Shown here piece by piece: positions 50,285-60,341 of a stretch of 64,000 nucleotides of DNA. The stretch spans positions 62,001 through 126,000 of the forward strand of contig JAQUWF010000001.1 in assembly GCA_028692975.1 (NCBI GenBank). Reading direction: 5' to 3'. The stretch's first letter is position 1. Every line of letters begins with the position of its first letter. Under the pieces are notes generated by a model, which saw nothing but the letters and a program-made list of their open reading frames with translations, had not been told where the DNA came from and ran no database searches. Both the position numbers and the translations under genes were made by a program. This DNA comes from Lachnospiraceae bacterium (GTDB lineage: Bacteria; Bacillota; Clostridia; Lachnospirales; Lachnospiraceae).

Positions 50285-52021
50285 ATGCGAAAAAACTTTA
50301 TCAGTAGACACATGGAAAACATGAAAAGCCTATTCGGGAAAAATAATGGAAGCGGTAAGAAATCTTTGCAGGCACAACTGACAAAGATTATTATCCTGTC
50401 CTGCTTGTTTGCAGTTGCTGTACAGGGAATCGTAATGATTACGATGCTGTTTACTTCTTACGTCAGGCAGGAGCGGGAGGATACGGAATATATAATAGAG
50501 AGCGCCAACAGTAAGGCGGCTGGATACGTACAGTTTTTGGAGGATACGATCATATCTATACGCAATAGCAGGGGATTGAAAGATTTCTTTTACGGTTCTT
50601 CTTATGATAAAGAAGTGGCGGTTTCACAATTGGTGGATGATGCGAATCTTTTTGCCGAGAAAAACAGGGTGAATGCCCAGTATCCGTTTCTGGAAAAGGT
50701 GTATGTGTACAACAATGCCGCTGACTGCATTGAGGATATTTATTTCCCCGGCACTGTGGTACAGAAGCAGGAAATGCAGAAATTTTACGCATCCATGAAA
50801 AAGGACTTTGAGGCACAAGACAGGCAGTTTTATTTTGTGGTGGATGAGGATTCTGTAAGTGTGTGCATGCATTTATATGACGAGGAAATGGCTGTTATGG
50901 GCGTGTGCATTGCAGTAATGAATCGTGGAGGGATGGAGAGCCTCTTTGACACTCTGGAAAAATACAAGCAGTATTCTTGGAGTATTGAGCAGGGAGATGA
51001 ACTGCTGGTAGGGGCGAATACCTTCCAGAACGGATATGGTGAGGCAAAGGCCATTACAAACCAAATCGAGTGCGGATTTTCAATGACCATGAAGGTTGCT
51101 GTATCAAAGTCTCAGATGTACGAATCTCTTACCAAGACAATACTGGTTTTGGTTACTCTATCTATTTTCATGGTATTAGGAAGTGTCGTGCTCTCCAGTG
51201 CGCTGGCGTATCGTTTTGTAAGGCCGCTGCACACGGTGGCAGATAAAATCAAGCAGGTTGGAAAAGGAGATTTCCAGACGAAACTGGAGACCTACGACAC
51301 GGAAGAATTGAATAATATCAGCGAGACTTTTAACGACATGACGGATAAGATCAACCAGTTGATTACACAGGTGTATGAGAATCAGCTGCTGGCCAAGCAG
51401 GCACAGATCCAATACCTACAGGCACAGATCAACCCACATTTTATGTTCAATGTCCTATCCATGATCCGTTTTAAGGCAGTTGCGAATCAGGATGAGGAAG
51501 TGCAGAAGATGATATATATGCTCTCGAAACTTCTGCAGGGGAAAATCTTCCGTAAAGATGAAATACTGATTCATTTACAGGAAGAAATGGAACTGGTGGA
51601 TTTTTACCTGTATCTGCAGAGTGGAAGATTCGGCAACAAAATATCCTATGAAATCAATTATGGGGCAGATGATCTGGAGGAACTGATGGATTTTCGTGTG
51701 CCGAGGCTGAGCATCGAGCCAATCGTGGAAAATGCGGTCTGCCATGGTCTTGAGCCCAAAGAAGGGGATGGGCATATCTGCGTGAATATCAGCGTTTCCG
51801 ACGCGTTGTATATCGAGGTGACGGACAACGGTGTCGGTTTTAACATGGAAAATGTAGAAAAACAGGCAGATAAAGAGGACCATAGCCATATGGGAATCAT
51901 AAATACACGGAAAATGATCCACAATCTCTGTGGAGAAGCATATGGCATTACAGTTTCCAGTAAAGAGAAAGTGGGCACGACGGTCATCATCCGGCTCCCC
52001 ATCGAGAGGAATAATCTTTAG
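50285..52021 (+). CDS. YesM-type sensor histidine kinase
   Basis: 578 residues. Helices at about 36-60 and 285-310 bracket a ~220-residue extracellular sensor; a HAMP domain follows (RPLHTVADKIKQVGKGDFQ), then a His_kinase domain with phosphorylated histidine in QINPHFMFNVLSMIRF, and a HATPase_c with VENAVCHGL and DNGVGFNMENV. Signals a sugar or binding-protein state to its cognate regulator at 52041. First gene of a putative kinase-regulator-SBP operon. Confidence 0.93.
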   Translation: MRKNFISRHMENMKSLFGKNNGSGKKSLQAQLTKIIILSCLFAVAVQGIVMITMLFTSYVRQEREDTEYIIESANSKAAGYVQFLEDTIISIRNSRGLKDFFYGSSYDKEVAVSQLVDDANLFAEKNRVNAQYPFLEKVYVYNNAADCIEDIYFPGTVVQKQEMQKFYASMKKDFEAQDRQFYFVVDEDSVSVCMHLYDEEMAVMGVCIAVMNRGGMESLFDTLEKYKQYSWSIEQGDELLVGANTFQNGYGEAKAITNQIECGFSMTMKVAVSKSQMYESLTKTILVLVTLSIFMVLGSVVLSSALAYRFVRPLHTVADKIKQVGKGDFQTKLETYDTEELNNISETFNDMTDKINQLITQVYENQLLAKQAQIQYLQAQINPHFMFNVLSMIRFKAVANQDEEVQKMIYMLSKLLQGKIFRKDEILIHLQEEMELVDFYLYLQSGRFGNKISYEINYGADDLEELMDFRVPRLSIEPIVENAVCHGLEPKEGDGHICVNISVSDALYIEVTDNGVGFNMENVEKQADKEDHSHMGIINTRKMIHNLCGEAYGITVSSKEKVGTTVIIRLPIERNNL

Positions 52022-52040
52022 GAAAGGTGCGGATAGGAAT

Positions 52041-52769
52041 ATGTGGAAAGTAATGATTGCAGATGATGAAAACTATATTAATGATGCATTGCAAACTCTG
52101 GTACCCTGGGGAAAAATGGGCTGTGAACTCGTATATTGTGCAAAAAACGGGCACGAACTTATTGAACATATCGACGAAAAGAAGCCGGACATCGTGATTA
52201 CAGATATACGTATGCCGCTGGTGGATGGCCTGCAGGTGGCAAAATACGTTTACGAGAATCTGAAAACAACCTGCGTTATTATTCTGTCAGCCTATTCGGA
52301 TTTTGAATATGCCCAGGAGGCTATGCGGTACGATGTGGGCGATTACGTAGTGAAAACTGCCATGATTGAGGATATTCCAATAGCAGTAAAAAGAGCAATT
52401 GAAAAATTGACGCGTTACAAAAAGCGCGATGGTGAGGCGGCTGAAGAGCAACCGGAAGATATTCTGGGCAAAGTGCAGGCATATATTCAGCAGAACTATA
52501 TGAAGAAGATCACTTTGACCGACATAGCGGAAGAGGTACATGCAAATCGCAGTTACTTGAGCCGATTGTATAAAAATAAAACCGGAAAAAACATGTTTGA
52601 TGTGATTAATATCATGAAGCTGGAAAAGGCAAAAGAATATATTGGAAGAGGCAAAAAAATCTATGAAACGGCAGAACTGGTAGGCTTTGATGACGTGGCC
52701 TACTTTTCCAGAGTGTTTAAAAAATACGAAGGTTATACGCCTAAGGAATATGACAAGAATTGCAGATAG
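52041..52769 (+). CDS. YesN-type response regulator with AraC DNA-binding domain
   Basis: 242 residues from ATG 52041 (GGAAAGGTG upstream). The receiver holds the phosphate site in PDIVITDIRMPLVDG and the acidic pocket ADDEN near residues 7-11; SAYSDFEYAQEAM carries the conserved Ser. The C-terminus is an AraC pair of helix-turn-helices: TLTDIAEEVHANRSYLSRLYK and YETAELVGFDDVAYFSRVFKK. At 242 residues it is shorter than typical YesN (the central linker is compressed). Expected to activate the sugar locus downstream. Confidence 0.93.
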   Translation: MWKVMIADDENYINDALQTLVPWGKMGCELVYCAKNGHELIEHIDEKKPDIVITDIRMPLVDGLQVAKYVYENLKTTCVIILSAYSDFEYAQEAMRYDVGDYVVKTAMIEDIPIAVKRAIEKLTRYKKRDGEAAEEQPEDILGKVQAYIQQNYMKKITLTDIAEEVHANRSYLSRLYKNKTGKNMFDVINIMKLEKAKEYIGRGKKIYETAELVGFDDVAYFSRVFKKYEGYTPKEYDKNCR

Positions 52770-52772
52770 AGG

Positions 52773-54071
52773 ATGAAAATGAAAAAGCAAACAGTGATTA
52801 AAAGGGAAAATAATAAGACAAAGTATTTTTACCGATTGGGATTTGTTCTCGTACTTGTATTATTATTTATGCAGAGCGGGTGTGCCAGTAAAGAAACAGA
52901 GGCTACAGAACTTACACTGATACATGGATGGGGGAGCACGGAGAGTGATCACGTGGCTATGCGGCAGATCTATGAAGATTTTGAAAAAGAGAATCCAGAT
53001 ATTCAACTGAATCTTGTGTCTATGCCCAATTCAGAGGATGTGATTGGTAAGGCGGGCGATATGATTTCCGTTGGGAAGATACCGGATATCATTTTTACTG
53101 GTGGATCGGGTACGGATTCTGTCTATCAGTTTATGGTTGATCACGATTATGCGCTGGATTTGATGCCCTATGTGGAGGCAGATGAAACACTTCGGCAAGA
53201 TATAGCTGATTCGACCCTGGATTATTGGAAAATGAAGGATGGAGGGCTTTACACTATTTCGGATGTACTTCTTATGTCAGGGTATTGGTACAATGAAGAT
53301 ATTTTCAATGAGGCGGGGGTGCAGGAGCCACCGAAGACATGGGATGATTTTTTGAAAGCATGTGAAAAAATACAGAACTGGGCGAGGGATGAGCGAAAGG
53401 AAGTCATTCCGGTCATGTTGGATACGGATCATGTCCTGTATCTGACGGATACACTGCTGGCCAGCGAGGATGCATTGGATATTATTGAGACGGACCACGT
53501 CCAGGCTCGTACAGAGGAATTTGGCTATGCCTTGGGTATGCTGAAATCCATCTATGAGTATTCGAAAAATGTGGAGAACAATTACACCTACCGTGACACT
53601 CTGCAAAGTTTTAATAATGGAAATACGGCGTTTTATATGAATGGCGTATGGGCAAATTCTATGATTAATGCAGATATGAATGTGAAATATGCGGCTTTTC
53701 CGTCTAAAGATGGAAGCAGCATTGCCTGTATTTCGTCCAATGTCGGATATATCCTTGGGAAAACAGGGGATGCAAAGAGGACAGATGCAGCTATAAGGTT
53801 CATCAAATACATGCTCAGTGATGAAGTGCAGAAGCGGATTCTGGAAGAGACGGGACAGATTCCCTCCAGCCCGGCTATTGAGCTCAGTGATTTTGAGGAG
53901 ACAAACCAACGATTCTATCAGGCGGTAGAGTGCATGCTCTCCGCTGATAAAACAATTAATACACCGGTTAATATATGGAGCAGTAAATTGAGCAATATGT
54001 ATACCAGAAACATAGCGGATTATCTCAATGATAAAATAACGACGGAAACACTAATAGAAACGTTAGAATAA
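52773..54071 (+). CDS. Extracellular solute-binding lipoprotein, two-component-associated
   Basis: 432 residues, lipobox LFMQSGCASKE (lipid Cys near 37). Fold of family 1 extracellular sugar-binding proteins: LTLIHGWGSTESDHVAMRQIYEDF (ends LIHGWGS and MRQIYEDF), IPDIIFTGGSGTD, WYNEDIFNEAGVQEPPKTWDDF, NGNTAFYMNGVW. No permease is directly linked: it begins three bases after the regulator stop, so it is co-transcribed with the kinase and regulator. I infer it presents ligand to the sensor domain, or shares the permeases downstream. Confidence 0.88.
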   Translation: MKMKKQTVIKRENNKTKYFYRLGFVLVLVLLFMQSGCASKETEATELTLIHGWGSTESDHVAMRQIYEDFEKENPDIQLNLVSMPNSEDVIGKAGDMISVGKIPDIIFTGGSGTDSVYQFMVDHDYALDLMPYVEADETLRQDIADSTLDYWKMKDGGLYTISDVLLMSGYWYNEDIFNEAGVQEPPKTWDDFLKACEKIQNWARDERKEVIPVMLDTDHVLYLTDTLLASEDALDIIETDHVQARTEEFGYALGMLKSIYEYSKNVENNYTYRDTLQSFNNGNTAFYMNGVWANSMINADMNVKYAAFPSKDGSSIACISSNVGYILGKTGDAKRTDAAIRFIKYMLSDEVQKRILEETGQIPSSPAIELSDFEETNQRFYQAVECMLSADKTINTPVNIWSSKLSNMYTRNIADYLNDKITTETLIETLE

Positions 54072-54180
54072 TTGTACAAAATGTCAATAAAATCTAATTT
54101 TAGGTAAACAGAATTCATGGAGAAAAATCCTCCCATATGCGATTATATATCTATCAAATAAACACAAGGGAGGAAAAAGA

Positions 54181-55542
54181 ATGAAGAAGAAAGTATTATC
54201 AATGATTCTGGCAACCGCAATGGTGGCGACCATGGTAGCAGGATGCGGTAACAAGGACGCGGGCACGGATACTGCTTCAGAGGGAAAAGAAACGACGACA
54301 GAGACTACAAAGGCTGAAGAGAAGACAGACACAAAGGATGAGGGAACGGGTGGGAAAGAGAAGCTTACTTTCTATCATGCATATTATCACGATGAAGCGA
54401 CCTGGCCTGCAGCAGTGGCCATGAGAGAAATTTATCAGGAATTCGCCGATGCACATGCCAATGACGACTGTACCTTTGAGGCGGTCCCGGTAGAAGATGT
54501 AACTGAACTGGCGACCAATGAACTAGCTGGCGGGACATTCCCGAACATGGTGGATTTTGCAGGAATGGAAGTACCACTTGCAGCCATCTCTCAAGGACTT
54601 GTATTAGATATGAAGGATTATATTGATAAAGAAGGGCTGGAAAGTAAGGTTGGTATCAATTACACCATGAACCAGGTGGACGGAAAGATCTATACGGTGC
54701 ATGACCAGCTGACTACGCTGGGCTTATGGTACAATGCAGACCTCTATGAGGCAGCTGGCGCGACCACACCGGATACCTGGACGAATTATGAGGATATGGC
54801 GGCAGCCATGAATGCCATCACGACTTACGGAAGCTCAAAAGGCATTTACGCATATAGTGCAGGACAGGGATCCATCCGTCTCTTTAATGCCTACATGGGA
54901 CTTCTGAACAAAGAGTATGCGTCTGGAGCATTGACAGCGGACATCATTAATTCTGATGAGTTTGCTACTGCATTCAAAGCCATCGCGGCTATGGACCAGG
55001 CAAACGGCTCTGCAAACACTTCTGACGATGTTGGAAGTTTCTCCAGTGATGTTACCAGCGGACTCTGCGCGACCTTCTTAAACGGTGTATGGGGCGCAGG
55101 CAGCTTCACTGATACAGACATAAACATGAAACCGGCTATCTATCCGGGAAATGTTTCCCTTTCTGCACCGGGCGGCGGACTGACCATCGCTGCTGACTTA
55201 TCTGATGCACAGAAGGCACTGGCACTTGAATTCGTAAAATACATGACAAGCGACGAAGTTCAGCAGAAGATATTCCTTGAGATCAACGCAAACCCATGCA
55301 ACACGGATCTGGACCTAACTGCACTTGCAGAGGGAAGCGACAATGCGACTGTAAAACTTCTGGCGGAGGCATGCTCTCTTGCAAACTCTGCAAAGACTAT
55401 CGTTTCAACAACCAACTATGTATGGGGTGCTGATGTTCAGACTGCGATTATCAATAAGTTAATTGAGTGCTCTGTAAGTGGTACTGATATTGATGCGAAA
55501 CTGGCAGAATTACAGGGAGAATTAGTGGCACTGATCGGCTAA
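54181..55542 (+). CDS. Sugar ABC transporter substrate-binding lipoprotein
   Basis: 453 residues, lipobox ATMVAGCGNKD (Cys near 22), then a Thr/Glu/Lys linker and a family 1 solute-binding fold with LTFYHAYYHDEATWPAAVAMREI, VDGKIYTVHDQLTTLGLWYN and FLNGVWGAGSFTD. Similar in layout to the 52773 lipoprotein, suggesting both bind the same or related glycans. Its own gene is separated from the permeases by a terminator hairpin, a usual way to produce binding protein in excess. A TTGTAC-N17-TAATTT promoter candidate lies at 54072-54100. Confidence 0.93.
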   Translation: MKKKVLSMILATAMVATMVAGCGNKDAGTDTASEGKETTTETTKAEEKTDTKDEGTGGKEKLTFYHAYYHDEATWPAAVAMREIYQEFADAHANDDCTFEAVPVEDVTELATNELAGGTFPNMVDFAGMEVPLAAISQGLVLDMKDYIDKEGLESKVGINYTMNQVDGKIYTVHDQLTTLGLWYNADLYEAAGATTPDTWTNYEDMAAAMNAITTYGSSKGIYAYSAGQGSIRLFNAYMGLLNKEYASGALTADIINSDEFATAFKAIAAMDQANGSANTSDDVGSFSSDVTSGLCATFLNGVWGAGSFTDTDINMKPAIYPGNVSLSAPGGGLTIAADLSDAQKALALEFVKYMTSDEVQQKIFLEINANPCNTDLDLTALAEGSDNATVKLLAEACSLANSAKTIVSTTNYVWGADVQTAIINKLIECSVSGTDIDAKLAELQGELVALIG

Positions 55543-55550
55543 CGAAAAGG

Positions 55551-55597
55551 AACAGGACATCTTCGTACCCCTGCGGTAGGACATGTCCTGTTTTTTT
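55551..55597 (+). terminator. Intercistronic attenuating terminator
   Basis: AACAGGACAT (55551-55560) pairs with ATGTCCTGTT (55583-55592), and a T run follows to 55597, located between the binding-protein and permease genes. Confidence 0.85.
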
Positions 55598-55624
55598 GCC
55601 AAAAGACCAAAAAAGGAGGGCCTT

Positions 55625-56539
55625 ATGAACATAAAAGCAAGACGAACCTTATTCATTACTCTGTTTTTACTGCCGACCTGTATCTGCTTTCTGGTATTTT
55701 ATGCATACCCGATCTTACAGATACTGGCGACATCTTTTTGCCAGTGGGACTATACCAATATGACCAGCCCAAAGCTGCTTCCCATGAATGACCTGTTTGC
55801 CAACTATAAATACATATTTCGGGAATACCCATATTTCTGGGAAGCACTACGGAATTCACTGGGTTGGGCGCTGGTAGGCGTGTGCATCCAGGTGCCGCTA
55901 ACGCTGGTGGTTTCCATCGTGCTGTCGAAGGGTCTGAAGGGGTCAAGATTCGCAAGGAACGTTTACATCATTCCCAGCGTCATCTCCAGCGCGGCCATGG
56001 GACTTATCTTCCTGCAGCTGTATAATGCGCGCTATGGCCCGATCCAGCAGATTATCCAGATGTTCAAACCCGGCTATACCGAGAATATCCTTCTGGTGCC
56101 TGGCGTGAATTTTTGGGCTATCGTGTGCGCCTATGTCTTCTTCTGCGGAACAACGACTATAATGCTGCTGGGGCAGATCCATGCGATCCCGGCAGAACTG
56201 TATGAGGCGGCCAAAATCGACGGCGCAAAGGGACTGAAAAGGGAACTCTATATCACGATCCCGCTGGTGAAGCCGACCATAAAGACGGTAACGACCCTGG
56301 CGGCCACATCTGGATTCCTTCTCTATAATGAAGTGTTCTTCCTGACCAATGGTGCAGCGGGGACAAAGTCCATCAGTTATATCATCCGTGAACTGGCCAT
56401 TACCAGCACCAGGACACAGTACGCCAGAGCGAATACTATAGGCGTTGTCCAGATCTTCATAGGACTGATTCTGGTTTCTATCATTAACTTCGTGTTTTCT
56501 TTAGAAAAGCGTTCACATAGAAATGAGGTGGGCAGATAA
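55625..56539 (+). CDS. Sugar ABC transporter permease, MalF/MsmF-like
   Basis: 304 residues from ATG 55625 (AAGGAGGGC upstream). Six membrane helices; the EAA loop reads ELYEAAKIDGAKGLKRELYITIPLVKPT. First permease of the importer. It is followed immediately (56540) by the second permease, with no gap. Confidence 0.94.
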   Translation: MNIKARRTLFITLFLLPTCICFLVFYAYPILQILATSFCQWDYTNMTSPKLLPMNDLFANYKYIFREYPYFWEALRNSLGWALVGVCIQVPLTLVVSIVLSKGLKGSRFARNVYIIPSVISSAAMGLIFLQLYNARYGPIQQIIQMFKPGYTENILLVPGVNFWAIVCAYVFFCGTTTIMLLGQIHAIPAELYEAAKIDGAKGLKRELYITIPLVKPTIKTVTTLAATSGFLLYNEVFFLTNGAAGTKSISYIIRELAITSTRTQYARANTIGVVQIFIGLILVSIINFVFSLEKRSHRNEVGR

Positions 56540-57391
56540 ATGAAAAAGATAAAAGAAAATAATCCAATGGGAGTACAAAAAGGAGAGGCGATATTTGGGT
56601 ATATCGTACTGGGGGTTATCTGTGTAATCGCCCTGTTCCCTATCATCTGGGTCGTTTTGGCTTCTTTCAAAGGAGATCTGCTGGCAGAGCCAGGATTTAC
56701 ACTGCCCAAGGCACTTGTCTTTGACGGGTACATAAAGGTGCTTACAAAACTGGGCATCTGGAAATATTTCCTGAACAGTGCAATTACGGCTACCTGTGGT
56801 GCGGTGCTCAGTATCATCATGCTGTCCATGTCTTCTTATATTATCGCAAGATTTCAGTTCAGAGGGAAGAAACTGATCACGGCCTGCCTGATGGCTACCA
56901 TGTTCGTGCCCGTTTCAGCACTGACCTTCCCGGTTTATAACCTGATCAAAAATATGGGACTGTTTGATACCAGGCTGGGACTGATCTTTGTATACACCTG
57001 CAGTGGTATTGCGATCAGTTTTATGGTGATCCGAAACTATTTCGCTACGATTCCGGTGGAACTGGAAGAGGCTGCAAGGATTGACGGCTGCACGTATGTA
57101 CAGACCTTTGTAAAGATCATGTTTCCCATTGCAAGGCCTGGTATCTTCACGGCGGGAGTCCTTGCATGGCTGCAACTGTGGAATGAATTCTACTGGGGCT
57201 CGCTCCTTGTAATCGACCGTACGAAAATGACGGTTCCGGCAATCTTGTCGCAGTTCACCACGAGTTTTTCTACGGATTACAATGGATTACTTTCCGCGAT
57301 CGTGGTTATTATTATCCCTCCGGTGATTCTGTTCTGCTGCTGCAGCAAGTTCTTCATTGAAGCACTTTCCGGCGGTGCGGTAAAGGGGTGA
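56540..57391 (+). CDS. Sugar ABC transporter permease, MalG/MsmG-like
   Basis: 283 residues, six helices; the EAA loop lies at PVELEEAARIDGCTYVQTFVKIMFPIARPG. It pairs with the 55625 permease. No ATPase gene is in the cluster, so the importer likely borrows a shared MsmK-type ATPase, as is common in Firmicutes (inference). The C-terminal GGAVKG is the usual tail. Confidence 0.94.
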   Translation: MKKIKENNPMGVQKGEAIFGYIVLGVICVIALFPIIWVVLASFKGDLLAEPGFTLPKALVFDGYIKVLTKLGIWKYFLNSAITATCGAVLSIIMLSMSSYIIARFQFRGKKLITACLMATMFVPVSALTFPVYNLIKNMGLFDTRLGLIFVYTCSGIAISFMVIRNYFATIPVELEEAARIDGCTYVQTFVKIMFPIARPGIFTAGVLAWLQLWNEFYWGSLLVIDRTKMTVPAILSQFTTSFSTDYNGLLSAIVVIIIPPVILFCCCSKFFIEALSGGAVKG

Positions 57392-57395
57392 TTCC

Positions 57396-59003
57396 ATGCA
57401 GATATATCTGGAAGAATACGTAGAACGGGAAAGAAAAAGGGCATTGTTGAAATCAGAGGCAGATATTAATACTGTGGCAATGCTGGCGGCCCTGGCAGAC
57501 TGTAAAAAAAAGGGTATCCACACATTAATACTTGAGCCGAAGACATATTGTTTCAGGGCTATGGAAGCAACGGAAAAAATGATTGTGGCCAGCAACAATG
57601 ATTCTGGTGTGAAGAAAGTGCTGGTCGACCTGTCCGGGATGGCTGGTCTTACCATAGACGGACAGGGGGCAGTGCTGCTTTTTCAGGACAGGATTTTGCC
57701 GATTTACGTAAAGGAAAGCAGGGATATAACCATACAGAACCTGTTCATTGACTACGTTTATCCTTTTTATCTGCAGGGGAAGATAACGGGTGTGGGCGAC
57801 AGCTATCTGGATCTGGAAATAGATAGGGACAGATTCCCTTATGTAGTCGAACATGAAACGCTGTTCTACCGGACGGAAGGGTATGCAACCAGCCAGTTTT
57901 ACAATGTGCTGGAGGTCAATGCCAAGAGTGGGCTGGTAGAGACGAAAAAGGGAGATGACTGGGGAAACATGGATAAGGCGGTCCAACTGGATGAGGGCCA
58001 TATCAGAATATACAAAAAGTTTGAAAAGCCTCACACTGTTGGTAATTACGTGATACTTCAGATCGAAAACAGGGAGTATCCGGCTATTATCATGGATTCC
58101 AGCCAGAAGATAACGCTCCGGCAAGTGACGGTCTGGCAATCATATTCCATGGCTTTGCTGGCACAAAAATCCAGGGATATACAGGTATACGACTGCAGGG
58201 TTGGAAGAAAAGAGAAGGATGCAAGGCTAATCAGTGCAAGTGCAGATGCCCTTCATTTTGTAAACTGCAGCGGAAGGGTTGTCGTAGACCATTGCGCTTT
58301 TTCGCATCAGATGGATGACGCGGTCAACTGCCATGGCATTTACATGCAGATTACGGAGGTGTCTGGCAGAAAATTGATTGCAGAGGCAAAACATCCACAG
58401 CAGTATCAGGTGGATATCTTTGAGGATGGGGATATGGCTGCATTTTTAGAACAGAGAACCTTGAAATCCATAGGCGGTGGATGTATTGAAAACTGGGCGC
58501 GGCTGGATGAAAAAAGGATAGAGGTCCTGCTGCAGGAATCAAATCCGAAACTGAAGCCAGGAGATCTGATTGAAAATCAGGAACGGATGCCGGAACTTCT
58601 GATCAGCAATTGTACTATAGGAAACATGCGGGCGAGAGGGGTGCTGGTTACGACTCCAAAGGATGCAGAGATCTGCCATAATTATTTTCATACATCGGGA
58701 AGCGCAGTGCTGGTGGAAGGCGATGGGAATTTCTGGTACGAATCGGGCGCGGTAAATCATTTACATATTCATGATAATGAATTCGCTGACTGCTGTTATT
58801 CGGAGTGTCCAACCTGGGGCGAGGCAGTCATACAGGTCAGTCCCAAAGTATTTGGCCGCAGCGAGGCAGATGGATTCTACCATAAGCACATGTGCGTAGA
58901 ACATAACCGATTCCGTGTAAAGGATGCAGCACTTATCAAGGCGTTTCAGGTAGAGGATATACAGTGGAAATGTAATTATGTGGAAGATAACAATACAATA
59001 TAG
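57396..59003 (+). CDS. Parallel beta-helix glycosidase, GH110-like (alpha-1,3-galactosidase)
   Basis: 535 residues, no signal peptide. The right-handed beta-helix includes the segment I associate with GH110: ISASADALHFVNCSG, VVVDHCAFSHQMDDAVNCHG, NCTIGNMRARGVLVTTP and YFHTSGSAVLVEGDGNFWYESGAV (paired acidic residues in MDDA and the ADALHF Asp are the catalytic candidates). GH110 enzymes remove terminal alpha-1,3-galactose, including blood-group B antigen. Closeness to a fucosidase gene fits. Expected cytoplasmic site. I am moderately sure of the family; another beta-helix lyase or hydrolase is the alternative. Confidence 0.78.
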   Translation: MQIYLEEYVERERKRALLKSEADINTVAMLAALADCKKKGIHTLILEPKTYCFRAMEATEKMIVASNNDSGVKKVLVDLSGMAGLTIDGQGAVLLFQDRILPIYVKESRDITIQNLFIDYVYPFYLQGKITGVGDSYLDLEIDRDRFPYVVEHETLFYRTEGYATSQFYNVLEVNAKSGLVETKKGDDWGNMDKAVQLDEGHIRIYKKFEKPHTVGNYVILQIENREYPAIIMDSSQKITLRQVTVWQSYSMALLAQKSRDIQVYDCRVGRKEKDARLISASADALHFVNCSGRVVVDHCAFSHQMDDAVNCHGIYMQITEVSGRKLIAEAKHPQQYQVDIFEDGDMAAFLEQRTLKSIGGGCIENWARLDEKRIEVLLQESNPKLKPGDLIENQERMPELLISNCTIGNMRARGVLVTTPKDAEICHNYFHTSGSAVLVEGDGNFWYESGAVNHLHIHDNEFADCCYSECPTWGEAVIQVSPKVFGRSEADGFYHKHMCVEHNRFRVKDAALIKAFQVEDIQWKCNYVEDNNTI

Positions 59004-59021
59004 AATGGATGAGGAAAAATT

Positions 59022-60341
59022 ATGAACCGTTTTGAGGAAGTAAAAAAAAGAACCGAGTGGTTTCAGAAGGACCGCTTCGGCATGTTTATACATTGGGGAT
59101 TGTACGCGATCCCAGGGCGCGGTGAATGGGTAATGAGTGCGGAAAAGATCCCGGCGGAAGAGTATGAGCAGTTTTTTGAGGAATTTGACCCAGTGGATTA
59201 TGATCCAGGGGAATGGGCGAGGATGGCAAAGGAAGCAGGCATGAAATATGTGGTGATGACTGCAAAGCATCACGATGGCTTCTGCCTGTTCGATACGAAA
59301 CTGACTGACTATAAATCAACAAATACAAAGGCGCGGCGCGACCTGGTCCGTGAATTCGTGGATGCGGTTCGGGCGGAAGGACTGAAGGTTGGGCTGTATT
59401 ATTCGCTCATCGACTGGCACCACAAGGATTTCCCAAAGTATGCGGACATCAATCATCCCATGCGGGGAAATGAAGCATATAAGGATGAGAAGATTGACTT
59501 TGACAATTATTTGAAATTCATGCATGGGCAGATCGAGGAGTTAGTTACCAACTATGGGAAGATCGATATCCTGTGGTTTGACTATTCCTATGAAGACCTG
59601 CGGGGCGAGAAGTGGAAGGCCACGGACCTGATCCACATGGTACGTGCCCATCAGCCGGATGTTCTCATCGACAACCGTCTGGAGACCTCGGGGGAAGGAT
59701 TCGGCAGTCTGGTGACGGAGCAGCCATCGGAATTCTGCGGGGACTTCGTAAGCCCGGAACAGATCATCCCGCCGGAGGGAATCATGAATTACCGTGGGGA
59801 ACAGGTACCATGGGAACTCTGCCTGACTATGAATAATAACTGGGGCTATAATCCTACTGATCATGACTATAAGGAGGCATCCCTGTTGATCCACAAATTG
59901 GTAGAATGTGTCAGCAAGGGTGGGAACATGATCTTAAATGTAGGACCAGACGCCAGGGGCAATATCAATGAAGAGAGCCGGCAGATACTCCACACCTTTG
60001 GGGGATGGCTGAAGAAAAATGGTGATTCCATCTATGACTGTATAAACGCAGGAATCCCAAAGCCGGAATGGGGGCGTTATACGAGAAAAGGAAATAAGCT
60101 CTATGCACATATCTTTGAATGCGCCATCGGACCGCTGGCTCTGACCGGGGTTCCGGTGGATGCAGTAGCGAAGATCAGAAGGCTGGCAGACAGTACGGAA
60201 GTAAAGAGGGGTGAGAGCTGGATTACGGCATCCTATCAGGATATCCCATTTGCATGTCTGGGAGAGATCCCGCATTTCACTTATCCATTGACGGATGCCA
60301 TTGACACAGTATTGGAAATCACATTAAAGGAGGAACTATGA
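59022..60341 (+). CDS. Alpha-L-fucosidase, GH29
   Basis: Releases fucose from glycans. 439 residues, no signal peptide, so intracellular. Family stretches are WFQKDRFGMFIHWGLYAIPGRGEW (named by WFQKDRFGMFIHWGLYA), YVVMTAKHHDGFCLFDTK, VGLYYSLIDWHH, and the nucleophile segment IDILWFDYSYED, with VSKGGNMILNVGPDA near the end of the barrel. Linkage specificity (alpha-1,2 versus 1,3/4) cannot be read. It overlaps the following oxidoreductase gene by four bases and follows the GH110-like gene by 18. Confidence 0.95.
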   Translation: MNRFEEVKKRTEWFQKDRFGMFIHWGLYAIPGRGEWVMSAEKIPAEEYEQFFEEFDPVDYDPGEWARMAKEAGMKYVVMTAKHHDGFCLFDTKLTDYKSTNTKARRDLVREFVDAVRAEGLKVGLYYSLIDWHHKDFPKYADINHPMRGNEAYKDEKIDFDNYLKFMHGQIEELVTNYGKIDILWFDYSYEDLRGEKWKATDLIHMVRAHQPDVLIDNRLETSGEGFGSLVTEQPSEFCGDFVSPEQIIPPEGIMNYRGEQVPWELCLTMNNNWGYNPTDHDYKEASLLIHKLVECVSKGGNMILNVGPDARGNINEESRQILHTFGGWLKKNGDSIYDCINAGIPKPEWGRYTRKGNKLYAHIFECAIGPLALTGVPVDAVAKIRRLADSTEVKRGESWITASYQDIPFACLGEIPHFTYPLTDAIDTVLEITLKEEL

